Positions 17,986-25,837 of a stretch of DNA of 64,000 nt are shown here, in pieces (the first letter of the stretch is position 1; every line of letters starts with the position of its first letter). Below the pieces are notes generated by a model. The model was given only the letters and a program-made list of their open reading frames with translations. It was not told the DNA's origin and did not search any database. The DNA comes from 9FT-COMBO-48-23 sp964400675. Lineage in GTDB: Bacteria > Chloroflexota > Dehalococcoidia > GIF9 > UBA5629. The DNA lies in the NCBI GenBank assembly GCA_964400675.1, contig CAYNVO010000011.1:1-64000 (forward strand), written 5' to 3'. Made by a program: the position numbers and the translations under genes.

Positions 17986-18573
17986 TTATTCGCTATTCGG
18001 AGTGCCCTGCTTCTGAACCTCTGGAATCACTCTCCTGCGATAGGTATAACGTTTCTGTGTCCACACGCCACTGAAAAAGCTCCGGTTTAGCAGATATCGG
18101 TTATCGGCTACATTTAAGAGGTCCTTGGATGCCCCGCCTTCAAAGTAGGCCACCTCGACATGCTTACCCATGTTCTTTACAGCTTGAAGGGCATAGGCAA
18201 AATCAGAATCACCGCTGACGAGGACTGCCACATCATAGAAGTCGTTCCAGGCAAAATATAGCAGGTCTGTAGCCAGCATAATATCTATGCCTTTCTCAAC
18301 AGGGACACCCTGTGCCACCTTGGTGCCCCCCAATCTGATCTCCAGATATGGCGTCTTGCGCAGGTTATCGAGGAACTCCTGTTGGTCTCGATAGCTGTCG
18401 GGCCTTTGAGCCGGGTCCTGTAAGACATTGTAGTAATATGTTCGGAACAAGCGCCTGGAGCCACATAGCTTGCTGGCGAACTCAGCAAAGTTGAGGTTGT
18501 GGCGTCCGAAGTTACTGCGTAGACCGTGATATAGATTGCTTCCGTCTATGAATATTGCGACTCTATCATCCAT
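17986..18573 (-). CDS. NYN-domain protein (LabA/DUF88-like, PIN-fold putative RNase)
   Basis: A 195-residue protein. VAIFIDGSNLYHGL at the N-terminus gives the first conserved Asp and Asn of the NYN fold. KGIDIMLATDLLYFA (about 95-109) and VLVSGDSDFAYALQ (about 117-130) give the remaining acidic residues. These four acidic positions form the metal site of PIN/FLAP-like nucleases, so RNase activity is likely but unproven. ATG start with GAGGGGG 8 bases upstream. It is monocistronic or the first gene before the surface-protein genes (54-base gap). A palindrome sits in its promoter region. Confidence 0.85.
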   Translation of the reverse strand: MDDRVAIFIDGSNLYHGLRSNFGRHNLNFAEFASKLCGSRRLFRTYYYNVLQDPAQRPDSYRDQQEFLDNLRKTPYLEIRLGGTKVAQGVPVEKGIDIMLATDLLYFAWNDFYDVAVLVSGDSDFAYALQAVKNMGKHVEVAYFEGGASKDLLNVADNRYLLNRSFFSGVWTQKRYTYRRRVIPEVQKQGTPNSE

Positions 18574-18616
18574 GACATTCCCCCTCTAGGCCTGTTAGTA
18601 GCCTTTGATGGTTGAC

Positions 18617-18646
18617 ATTATACCATCGTCTATGGCAGACGTATAT
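18617..18646 (-). promoter_or_regulatory. Possible NYN-gene promoter with palindromic operator
   Basis: A minus-strand TATAAT (18617-18622) lies upstream of the NYN gene. Immediately upstream, in the spacer, is the perfect palindrome CGTCT-ATGGC-AGACG (18627-18641). The -35 is weak (TATACG-like), which would suit an activated or repressed promoter. Function inferred only. Confidence 0.3.
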
Positions 18647-18779
18647 ATTAACATTCAGCTGATTGTATAGGCTCTTCATTTATCCGCACGGCGATTAGCG
18701 TGCTGCTTATGATTGACAGGTATCTGTACGCCGTGCTATTCTGCCTTCTCGTAACAGGCAGGAAGGAGCGTCTACGTTT

Positions 18780-19391
18780 ATGAAGTCGAAGCGAGTAGGT
18801 AAAAGGACACCGGAACAGGAATTGAGGTTGGACCTCAATGTACCAAACGTTGTGACTGCGGTGCGTGTGGTGATGGCGTGTGTTATTTTCTGGCTCTTGT
18901 GGCAGGGAGAGTTCCTGGCGGCAGGTATTTTAATTCTTATTGCTGCGGCTACCGACGGACTGGACGGCTTGCTGGCTCGCAGACTCGGGCAGTCAAGCCT
19001 GGGTGGGTCTATTTTCGACATGGTGGCTGACGAGATACTATTTATGCCCAGCCTGATTCTAGCCATAGTAGTGGGGTTGTTCGCAAGGACAGACCACCTG
19101 ATGCCTTTCAATCCCTATCCATACGCGGTACTGGCTCTTGCCGGAGGAGTTGCGGTGTTTGCAGGCATAGGCACATTTCTATGGAAACGTCGGAGTCGCA
19201 ACATAGAGTTTCCTACTCCCACAGGTGTGGCTAAGGTCAACTTCTGGTTCTGGCTGGCGCCGCTGGTGGTAGCCGTTTTTGGAATTGGCCCTGACTGGTT
19301 GCTTGCCACGCTGATGTATATGGCGATTGTCTCCACCATTCTAACATTCTATTCCTATCTCAAGAAGGGCGGCTACGTTTTCACTGACTGA
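18780..19391 (+). CDS. CDP-alcohol phosphatidyltransferase family protein
   Basis: A 203-residue integral membrane enzyme. The catalytic motif D-x2-D-G-x2-A-R-x8-G-x3-D-x3-D is complete: DGLDGLLARRLG (about 60-71) followed by GGSIFDMVAD (about 76-85). These enzymes condense a CDP-linked lipid with an alcohol, for example to phosphatidylglycerophosphate or phosphatidylinositol phosphate. The substrate cannot be read from the sequence, and the PgsA role is only one possibility. About five or six transmembrane helices. ATG start, with AAGGAGCG upstream. The next gene begins 62 bases later on the same strand. Confidence 0.85.
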   Translation: MKSKRVGKRTPEQELRLDLNVPNVVTAVRVVMACVIFWLLWQGEFLAAGILILIAAATDGLDGLLARRLGQSSLGGSIFDMVADEILFMPSLILAIVVGLFARTDHLMPFNPYPYAVLALAGGVAVFAGIGTFLWKRRSRNIEFPTPTGVAKVNFWFWLAPLVVAVFGIGPDWLLATLMYMAIVSTILTFYSYLKKGGYVFTD

Positions 19392-19453
19392 CTTTGTATC
19401 CGGTCTCGCTCGACAGATTCATGCCTGACGTGGTGTAAGATACGGAGAGTAAG

Positions 19454-19819
19454 GTGATATACGAGCATTTCCGGCAGCCTGTAATTCCCAGAGCTGCATT
19501 TTTTCTCCGCGTTGGCTGGCATGTTTTTATCGCTCTGGGTATTGTCATCGTTTCGCTGGGGATTGGCATTGTCGGCTACCATGAGTTAGAAGGCTTATCC
19601 TGGATTGATTCTACGGTTAATGCCGCCATGATTCTCGGTGGCATGGGGCCCCTGAATCAGCTACAAACCGATGCCGGCAAGCTGTTTGCCTCATTCTATG
19701 CGCTGTTTTCCGGAATAATCTTTCTTGTTGCCATTGCCATCCTGCTTGCCCCGGTCGTGCACCGGTTCCTCCATAGATTTCATTTCGATTTCGACTCTGA
19801 GAGTTCAACCGGGGACTGA
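19454..19819 (+). CDS. Two-helix membrane protein resembling an ion-channel pore domain without a selectivity filter
   Basis: A 121-residue protein with an N-terminal helix (WHVFIALGIVIVSLGIGIVGY), a re-entrant-like segment (STVNAAMILGGMGP, about 55-68) and a second helix (LFASFYALFSGIIFLVAIAILLAP), then a His-rich tail (HRFLHRFHFD). The helix-pore loop-helix order, and GKLFASFYALFSG in place of the usual post-filter helix, recall two-TM potassium-channel domains. The expected TVGYGD filter is replaced by ILGGMGP, so K+ selectivity is unlikely. GTG start. It is followed 53 bases later by the alcohol dehydrogenase. Confidence 0.55.
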   Translation: MIYEHFRQPVIPRAAFFLRVGWHVFIALGIVIVSLGIGIVGYHELEGLSWIDSTVNAAMILGGMGPLNQLQTDAGKLFASFYALFSGIIFLVAIAILLAPVVHRFLHRFHFDFDSESSTGD

Positions 19820-19842
19820 TTCACTCCGGAATTGCACTTCAC
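19816..19842. repeat. Direct repeat, copy 1 (upstream of the dehydrogenase)
   Basis: A 27-base sequence beginning CTGATTCACTCCGGAATTGC that recurs at 20910-20936 with 22 of 27 identical bases. The two copies lie just before and just after the alcohol dehydrogenase gene. Confidence 0.5.
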
Positions 19843-19872
19843 AATTTGATGATGTATAGGAGGTAAAGGAAT

Positions 19873-20904
19873 ATGCGTACAGTTATATTAGCCGATGGCA
19901 AACTGGTTATAAAAGACGTACCTAAACCTTCCCCCGGGCACGAAGAAGTCCTAGTCAAGATTACCACTGCAGGTGTTTGCCACTCGGATTTACATCTGGT
20001 TAAGGGAGATTGGCCTGCCTTTGTCCGACCATTCCCAATTCCGATGGGTCATGAAGGCATAGGAATAGTCGAGGAGCTGGGTCCTGGAGCGGAGAAATAT
20101 ATACAGAAAGGCGATAGGGTTATATTGGGTCTCGGTGGCTCAGGCGGAGGATACTGGTGTGGCGCTTGTGAATATTGCCTTAGTGGCAGACCCAGGCTCT
20201 GCAAGCAGGCTAAGGGCATTATCGGTGCCTATGCCGATTACATTTCGGTCTGGGCGAAGTCATTAGTAAAGCTGCCTGAGGAAATAAGCGACAGGGAGGT
20301 TCCACTGGCATGCGGAGGATTAACAGCCTATAGCGCCGTCAAAAAGCTTATCAAATTCGATGTTGTACCAGGCAAGCCGGTAGCCATTATTGGCGCGGCG
20401 GGTGGGCTTGGGCACTATGGAGTGCAGGTAGCCAGGGCGTTCGGGTATAAAGTAGTCGGAGTTGATGTGGGCAAAGAAAAAATAGAGTTTGTGAAGAATC
20501 TGGGTGCTGATTATGCCGTGGATGTAAGCGAAGCAGTCGAATTCGTCAAGGAGAAGTTTGGTGGCGTGTACGCCAGCATCGTATTTTCACCCAAAATAGC
20601 CGGCTTTGAGCTTGGATTAAAGTTGTTGAAACGTGGAGGAGTATTCGTGGGCGTAGGAATGCCCGCGGTGAGCGAAGGAACAATATCGATGACTCCGGTG
20701 GAGCTGTTAGCCAGGGACCTGCTCATAATGGCGTCGGCGGTGGGTACAGTGGAGGAAATGAGAGAATTGGTTCAACTGGCAGCCGATGGAAAAGTCAAAA
20801 CTCACGTAAGTAGAGTTGCCGGCTTATCGGAAATCAGCCAGGTACTTGAGGAGCTGGAGGAAGGAAAGTACGCCGGCAGAGCCATTATTGATATGACGAA
20901 ATAG
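19873..20904 (+). CDS. Zinc-dependent alcohol dehydrogenase (MDR family)
   Basis: A 343-residue medium-chain dehydrogenase. Catalytic zinc ligands are in GVCHSDLHL (Cys about 36) and GHEGIGIV (His about 59). The structural zinc lobe has CGACEYCLSGRPRLC (four Cys). The coenzyme domain carries GAAGGLGHYG, with an acidic residue after the second strand (VGVD) that favours NAD over NADP. It oxidises a primary alcohol or reduces the aldehyde; the exact substrate is unknown, and AdhP-like ethanol dehydrogenases are close in pattern. ATG start with AGGAGG 8 bases upstream. It is monocistronic between two short direct repeats. Confidence 0.9.
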   Translation: MRTVILADGKLVIKDVPKPSPGHEEVLVKITTAGVCHSDLHLVKGDWPAFVRPFPIPMGHEGIGIVEELGPGAEKYIQKGDRVILGLGGSGGGYWCGACEYCLSGRPRLCKQAKGIIGAYADYISVWAKSLVKLPEEISDREVPLACGGLTAYSAVKKLIKFDVVPGKPVAIIGAAGGLGHYGVQVARAFGYKVVGVDVGKEKIEFVKNLGADYAVDVSEAVEFVKEKFGGVYASIVFSPKIAGFELGLKLLKRGGVFVGVGMPAVSEGTISMTPVELLARDLLIMASAVGTVEEMRELVQLAADGKVKTHVSRVAGLSEISQVLEELEEGKYAGRAIIDMTK

Positions 20905-20909
20905 AGGAG

Positions 20910-20936
20910 CTGATTCAGCCCGGAACTGCACTAAAC
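20910..20936. repeat. Direct repeat, copy 2 (between the dehydrogenase and the SIR2-like gene)
   Basis: Partner of the copy at 19816-19842 (CTGATTCAGCCCGGAACTGC...). It ends one base before the stop codon of the SIR2-like gene, so it marks the border of the AT-rich pair. Confidence 0.5.
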
Positions 20937-20937
20937 G

Positions 20938-22008
20938 TCATGTAGTGTGATTATTCAAGTAACACTGAAAGCCATCCAAATGGATGTCAATTTCCTGCTT
21001 CAGCATTGGAAATAGTCGTTTACATTTCATTATGATGGCTCTTCGCTTGATGTCTTCATTTTTTTTACGGCCGTAACAGTCAACAACCTGCAATTTGGTG
21101 TGCATCCCCAGTGAACGGGAAAATAAATTCACCACCTTGCGATCATATTCTGGAAACGAATAACCGATTACTGTGACTATGTTCGCTGTTTTCAATTCCT
21201 TCTCTGCTGAAGACCAAAGAGGCTGAATCATCTTGGGGTATGGTTCATACGGAATAATTATGAAAGGTTGGACAGATTCGCCACAATTTTCAGAACACCT
21301 CTTATTATCGAAAAAATTCTTGAACATGAAAGGATAATACAGATGTAGATGATTACAGGAAGGACAAATCCCCCAATCGATAGACCCGTTAAGTTTGATA
21401 AGTTTTATGGGGTTGTTTTGTGCATAGAATTTTTTACGCTTATCGTCAATCCAATCAAATTTAAGCAAATAATCAAAGTAGACATTTGCATCAAAGTCTT
21501 CGTGTAAAAGAACGTCGAAATTGAAAGAAAGTATTGCAACTTGGCCTGGGTGATTGCTCTTCAAAACTCTGTCTATGAATCTCTTGTATAGAAGGTTTTC
21601 ATGGCCAATGCTGGACTCTGCTAAGTGCTCAAAAATTAACCTTCTAACGAGTTCTACCCCCTTGATATCTCCATTTTGTTGTAACATCATCAGGATTTCA
21701 TCAACGTAACGCCTTTTGTTCCGTAGCCTTTTATTCAGTATGCCACGTGTATCGAAAACCATATCGCCTCTCTCATCCCATTCTTTAAGAAGAAATTCGT
21801 ATTCTGGATAAATTGATGCAGCTAATTTAAGGAATTCACGATAATTGGAGAATCTTTCATTCTCCTCTTGAAGATCTGGACTCCCATTGTCATTATATGG
21901 AAGAAGTCGCCCACAATCCAACGGATAGTTCCAGACTAAGTCCCTTCCTAGTGGGGTATTGGCAGATGCTGCAGATGCTCCGGCCCCAAAAACATATACA
22001 TGTTTCAT
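20938..22008 (-). CDS. SIR2-like domain protein (putative defence NADase or regulator)
   Basis: A 356-residue protein with the SIR2-like fold. YVFGAGASAAS (about 4-14) is the NAD-binding loop, LSFNFDVLLHED (about 158-169) carries the conserved Asn-x-Asp, and LIKLNGSIDWG (about 203-213) stands where sirtuins have LxKLHGS. CPSC and, 20-odd residues later, CSENC look like a sirtuin-type zinc module, and TVIGYSFPEYD near the C-terminus is typical of SIR2_2 proteins. The catalytic His is Asn here, so NAD hydrolysis must be tested, not assumed. Such proteins are often anti-phage effectors. It is AT-rich relative to its neighbours. The nuclease-like gene lies 231 bases upstream on the same strand. 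Confidence 0.7.
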   Translation of the reverse strand: MKHVYVFGAGASAASANTPLGRDLVWNYPLDCGRLLPYNDNGSPDLQEENERFSNYREFLKLAASIYPEYEFLLKEWDERGDMVFDTRGILNKRLRNKRRYVDEILMMLQQNGDIKGVELVRRLIFEHLAESSIGHENLLYKRFIDRVLKSNHPGQVAILSFNFDVLLHEDFDANVYFDYLLKFDWIDDKRKKFYAQNNPIKLIKLNGSIDWGICPSCNHLHLYYPFMFKNFFDNKRCSENCGESVQPFIIIPYEPYPKMIQPLWSSAEKELKTANIVTVIGYSFPEYDRKVVNLFSRSLGMHTKLQVVDCYGRKKNEDIKRRAIIMKCKRLFPMLKQEIDIHLDGFQCYLNNHTT

Positions 22009-22239
22009 TTTACTTCATGCCACCTCCCCCTTTTTAATGCTTGCCAATTAACCCAAGCGAGGTTATTTTTTCTTAGCATTTCCACACTTTTAGGTAATAC
22101 TTCGTTGTTGAAGACAAGCCTACTATTCACAGCAATGATTTTATACTCCTATTAGCCTTAAGGCAATTTGCGACACAAGCTGCATCTGCACAATCAAGCC
22201 AAAAAGTAAACTCGGGTTTTACTGGTATTTCGTCCGTTT

Positions 22240-23556
22240 TCAATGATAGCTGGCCAACTTAGAATCCAATGTTCTTTTTATACGTGTCTCTACAAATTCT
22301 TTCGTAAGCATTTCATCGTAGCGAAAGTAGACCATGGTAACAGCGTTTTCAGAGCAAAGGCTTGCTTTCAATTTGTCACGTTCCTGTGTTTGTTGAAAAC
22401 CATCCTCGCCACCAAAAAATGGGATAGGGTCATAATGTTGGCGTCCCTGATATTCAATTGCCAACCGGAGTTCAGGTACAAAGATGTCTAGTCGTTGTCT
22501 ACCTAACCATTCTGGACTTGCTTGATGGACAATTTCATTCTTGGGAAAAATGTCCTTCACCATATTCAGCAGTTCCCTTTCAGATACCCAGCCCTCGCCA
22601 ATGTGCGGAATGCCCAGTAGGTCACGTATTTCATTTTCGGCTTCATGCTCGTCGATATTTTTCTCGATGGCTATTCGTTTAATGTAAGGGCCATAGTGAA
22701 CCTTCACATTACTACCATACATCGGGTGGCAATAGAAAAGTTCAGAGGGAATATCACGGCAAAGATGGCAAATACCGCTTCGGAACTTAGATTTCTGATA
22801 TGAAGCTATAAACTTGTGAGCCCAACCGCTTTCTGCATAAGGATTTTTCTCCTCAACTGCTTTCAAATAGTGCTTCTCCAAGGCTGTTCTGAAACATTCG
22901 CAGAAATAAGACTTGCCACAAACCTTACATATGAACCTGATAATCCGGTCATCTATATATGCCGCCAGGTAATCAGGGTGACATTGACACGACGGAACAA
23001 GGTCATCGCCGATAGAAGTAAGAACTTCAACAGGAAGTCCTATATGTCCCCAATACCCCATGCGAATTATGTAACGGGAAACCGTTTTTAGATGCTTGCT
23101 CTTAACCTCGAGTGGTTTCGGGCAAATCAAATTAACGGGCTTCTCTAAGTGAATTACAGGAGAATCGTTATGCCTAACTATAATCGTGAACTCAAACCAT
23201 CCCAATTCAACCACCGATTGCCTGGGTAAATCCTTTAGGAACCAGGGAAGATGAATTATTGAAGGTTGAGGTGGATACCTGTATCTCGATGGCAGATGTG
23301 AATCCGGCGACCCTATTAGCATATATTCGCGACTTAGAGACAAGCCTTTGGCAAACCGCGAAGGGCCAGGGTTGAAGCCTATTTTGAAACGAAGTATCTC
23401 TCCAGAAGCGACAAAATTCCTAAGTTGCTTGTCAAATTGCTCAACAACAAGTTGAATAATGAGTTCGGGTAAACTCCGCATTGGTGAACTTAGAATCTTG
23501 TCCTTCAACCCACATCGAAACAGGTCAAAATCTATGTCCAGCCGGAGAGTAAACAC
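22240..23556 (-). CDS. Putative zinc-binding PD-(D/E)XK-type nuclease
   Basis: A 438-residue protein. The first half is unrecognised. The middle has clustered cysteines (CQCH, CKVCGKSYFCEC, CHLC, then YCHP), suggesting two zinc sites. The C-terminal 110 residues look like a restriction-endonuclease-like core: an upstream Glu in SERELLN, RLDIFVPELRLAIEYQGRQH with the D-x(n)-ExQ pattern, and VTMVYFRYDE. This arrangement is found in Vsr-like and DUF2726/DUF559-type nucleases. It is probably a DNA nuclease of a defence or mobile system. It is AT-rich and placed beside a SIR2-like gene. ATG start. The family name is not certain. Confidence 0.6.
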   Translation of the reverse strand: MFTLRLDIDFDLFRCGLKDKILSSPMRSLPELIIQLVVEQFDKQLRNFVASGEILRFKIGFNPGPSRFAKGLSLSREYMLIGSPDSHLPSRYRYPPQPSIIHLPWFLKDLPRQSVVELGWFEFTIIVRHNDSPVIHLEKPVNLICPKPLEVKSKHLKTVSRYIIRMGYWGHIGLPVEVLTSIGDDLVPSCQCHPDYLAAYIDDRIIRFICKVCGKSYFCECFRTALEKHYLKAVEEKNPYAESGWAHKFIASYQKSKFRSGICHLCRDIPSELFYCHPMYGSNVKVHYGPYIKRIAIEKNIDEHEAENEIRDLLGIPHIGEGWVSERELLNMVKDIFPKNEIVHQASPEWLGRQRLDIFVPELRLAIEYQGRQHYDPIPFFGGEDGFQQTQERDKLKASLCSENAVTMVYFRYDEMLTKEFVETRIKRTLDSKLASYH

Positions 23557-23718
23557 TTGCTTATTCGCCCAATCTTTTAGAAACTTTAGGCTAATCGGTT
23601 GGCACTGTCAAACGTACTTTTTCTCAGAACCAAAGAGCCTTATTTGCTATCACTACACTTTTTTCAAATACGCAGGTAACGATTCATCGTTTTGTTACCC
23701 TTCGCCCGGGGCAATGTC

Positions 23719-24261
23719 CTAAATCTGTCCTTTTACCTGGACCGGCAGGCAGGCGACCATGAGATAAACTTCGGTGGCGTGGCTGGCGAGTAGCTGGTTG
23801 GCTTTGCCCAGCAGGTCGCGGTAGATGCGGCCGAGCTTAGTTTCAGGTACCAGTCCCATGCCGACCTCGTTGGAAACGATGACGAAGCTGGCATCGAGCC
23901 TGTCCATGACGGCGATAAGCTGGTTTATTTCAGAAAGCACCCTTTTTTCAGCTTCCGGGTAGTCAGGCTCGTCATGTAGCAGGTTGGAGATGAGCAGGGT
24001 GAGGCAGTCTATGATTACCAACCCGGCATCGCCGATTCCTTTCTCTATTCCTCTGCCGATGCCTGTTGATAGCTCCAGAGTGTGCCAGTTTTGGGGACGG
24101 TCTTTTTTGTGTTCGGCAATGCGAGCCTGCATTTCTTCATCGAGCGCCTCGCCGGTGGCGACGAAGAGGACTTTGTTGCTGAGCTCTTTAGCCAGTTGCT
24201 GGGCATAATGGCTTTTGCCGCTGCGGGCGCCGCCGAGTAGAAGGATGATTTGTTTAGCCAT
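23719..24261 (-). CDS. cobU: Adenosylcobinamide kinase / adenosylcobinamide-phosphate guanylyltransferase
   Basis: A 180-residue CobU. The P-loop GGARSGKSHYAQ (about 9-20) and the downstream VIIDCLTLLISNLL and SNEVGMGLVPETKLGRIYRD segments are family hallmarks. It phosphorylates adenosylcobinamide and then transfers GMP, giving adenosylcobinamide-GDP for CobS. ATG start with GGAG 8 bases upstream. It is the last gene of the B12 operon, separated from the DUF71 gene by a short stretch next to a dispersed repeat. Length is normal. Downstream lies the AT-rich SIR2/nuclease region. Confidence 0.95.
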   Translation of the reverse strand: MAKQIILLLGGARSGKSHYAQQLAKELSNKVLFVATGEALDEEMQARIAEHKKDRPQNWHTLELSTGIGRGIEKGIGDAGLVIIDCLTLLISNLLHDEPDYPEAEKRVLSEINQLIAVMDRLDASFVIVSNEVGMGLVPETKLGRIYRDLLGKANQLLASHATEVYLMVACLPVQVKGQI

Positions 24262-24291
24262 TGTTGTGCTCCGAAATAGCGTTCATTTGTT

Positions 24292-25098
24292 TTACTGTGG
24301 TTGAGATTCTTCGCTGCGCTCAGAATGACAGGACGGGAAGATCTCAGAATGACAGGGCAAGAAGTGCTCAGAGTGATGGAGATTTGGATTCTTCGGTCGC
24401 TTTGCTCTCTCAGAATGACAGGAGGGGTTGCCAAGGCTGTACTCCTGTATATCTAATGTCCAGTGGTTGTCCCTGGATATGGGAACAGATTTACCTATTT
24501 TTACGGGCTTCTTGAACGCCGGTCCGTCATATACAAAAGTGTGGAACTCTCCGGCTTCGCCGCAGACGTCGATTTTTGATTTCGCCGCCAGCGCTTTAAG
24601 CTCGGAAGCCAGTTTGCCATCCACCTGCCTGCCCAGCCATTCCTTGCCGAAGAACTCGGTTTTTACGCTGACAACAATGGCTTTGAATCCAGCATCGATG
24701 AAGTCGGTCAGAAGACGGGCGCTGGCCATCCCCCACAGGGGCAGTATTGCCTTCACTCCTGATTCGCCACAGACCCGGTCTATCCAGTCCTTGTGTTCCT
24801 GCAGATATATATCGCCGGTTATCAAGCCAGTTATGCCTTTGAGCTTAAGCTCGGCTAATGCTTCTTTGAACCCGGCTTCGTAGGTCTCCCAGGTGACTTT
24901 TTGCTGAAGTATGGGCAGAGCCATAGCCTGTGCCTGTAGAGCTATGAGTTTGCGGTCCAAGCCGTGAGACATAGCTCTGGTTGAGTCCGTGTTTATAAAG
25001 TTGAGCAGATGGCTGACCTTTAAGCCCTGGGAAATCGCTTTCCAGCAGGCAAAGCAACTGTCCTTGCCACCGCTCCATGAAGCTGCATATTCAGTCAT
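24292..25098 (-). CDS. DUF71/COG2102 (Dph6-like) ATP-dependent amidoligase-type protein in the B12 operon
   Basis: A 268-residue protein of the PP-loop ATPase superfamily: SWSGGKDSCFACW at the N-terminus, LKGITGLITGDIYLQEHKDW in the middle, and CGEAGEFHTFVYDGP (about 188-202). In eukaryotes and archaea this family makes diphthamide (Dph6), but bacteria lack diphthamide. Comparative genomics has linked a bacterial DUF71 subgroup to B12 salvage, which fits this position between cobS and cobU. It overlaps the cobS stop by 4 bases. The family domain ends near residue 228 (LDIQEYSLG). The last 40 residues are encoded by a CHSERSEES-type dispersed repeat and are not part of the fold. Confidence 0.8.
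   Translation of the reverse strand: MTEYAASWSGGKDSCFACWKAISQGLKVSHLLNFINTDSTRAMSHGLDRKLIALQAQAMALPILQQKVTWETYEAGFKEALAELKLKGITGLITGDIYLQEHKDWIDRVCGESGVKAILPLWGMASARLLTDFIDAGFKAIVVSVKTEFFGKEWLGRQVDGKLASELKALAAKSKIDVCGEAGEFHTFVYDGPAFKKPVKIGKSVPISRDNHWTLDIQEYSLGNPSCHSERAKRPKNPNLHHSEHFLPCHSEIFPSCHSERSEESQPQ
24301..24424. repeat. Dispersed CHSERSEES-type repeat cluster, partly coding
   Basis: Two near-full units, GAGATTCTTCGCTGCGCTCA+GAATGACAG and ATTCTTCGGTCGCTTTGCTC+TCTCAGAATGACAG, flank shorter TCAGAATGACAG and TCAGAGTGATGG pieces. Read on the minus strand they give CHSERSEES and variants. The cluster supplies the C-terminal tail and stop of the DUF71 protein. Confidence 0.75.
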
Positions 25099-25826
25099 TG
25101 AAACCTCCCAATCAAGATGAGTAGTAGAAGCACCAGAACCTCGGCTATCTCGTTGATGGCTCCGTAGTTATCGCCGGTAAGCCCGCCCAGACGGGAACGG
25201 AAGTAGCTGGCTATGCCGAATGCAACAAGCCACAGGGCTGCCATGAGCACCAGACCCCACAGCTTCAGCAGGGCTACGGCGACAATCAAAGCTATGACGG
25301 TGGCTATGGTCAGTCTCTGCCAGGTGGCACCCCGTTTGAAGGCAAGTCCCATGCCGGAGTGTTTGGCATAGGGGAAGGTGAAGATGATGGAGACCATCAC
25401 CCAGCGGCTCAAAGTGGGCATGAGCAGCAGGGCTGGCAATATCGGCGCTGCGGAGAGGGAGACATATTTGAGCAGCAGCAGGAGAATGGCGCCGACGATG
25501 CCGAAGGCGCCGACTTTGCTGTCCGACATTATGTCCATCCGTTCCTTTTTGGACTTGCCGGCGATAACGCCGTCGCAGGTGTCGATGAAGCCATCGAGAT
25601 GGTGGGCGCCGGTCAGTATGACCAGAGTTATGATGAGCAGTGCGTTTACCACGGAAGAGGGCAGGATAAAACTCAAGCCATAGTAAAGGCCAAGCAGGAC
25701 GACGCCGAGAATCAAGCCGACCAGCGGGAAATAGGTCAGTGATTGGCCCGAGGTCTTAGCTGTGGCCTTGTGCCGTAGTGGTGTGGGGAATATGGTCAAG
25801 AATTGGATTGCTTCCCAGAAACCCAA
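25095..25826 (-). CDS. cobS: Adenosylcobinamide-GDP ribazoletransferase (cobalamin synthase)
   Basis: A 243-residue integral membrane enzyme. AIQFLTIFPTP at the start and the motif HHLDGFIDTCDG (about 75-86), with the acidic residues that bind Mg2+, identify CobS. RGATWQRL and LGGLTGDNYGAINE near the C-terminus are also conserved. It joins adenosylcobinamide-GDP with alpha-ribazole (phosphate) to form adenosylcobalamin at the membrane. TTG start with AAGGAGAA upstream, 11 bases after cobT. It overlaps the DUF71 gene. Length is normal (about 245). Confidence 0.95.
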   Translation of the reverse strand: MGFWEAIQFLTIFPTPLRHKATAKTSGQSLTYFPLVGLILGVVLLGLYYGLSFILPSSVVNALLIITLVILTGAHHLDGFIDTCDGVIAGKSKKERMDIMSDSKVGAFGIVGAILLLLLKYVSLSAAPILPALLLMPTLSRWVMVSIIFTFPYAKHSGMGLAFKRGATWQRLTIATVIALIVAVALLKLWGLVLMAALWLVAFGIASYFRSRLGGLTGDNYGAINEIAEVLVLLLLILIGRFQ

Positions 25827-25837
25827 ATTTATTCTCC

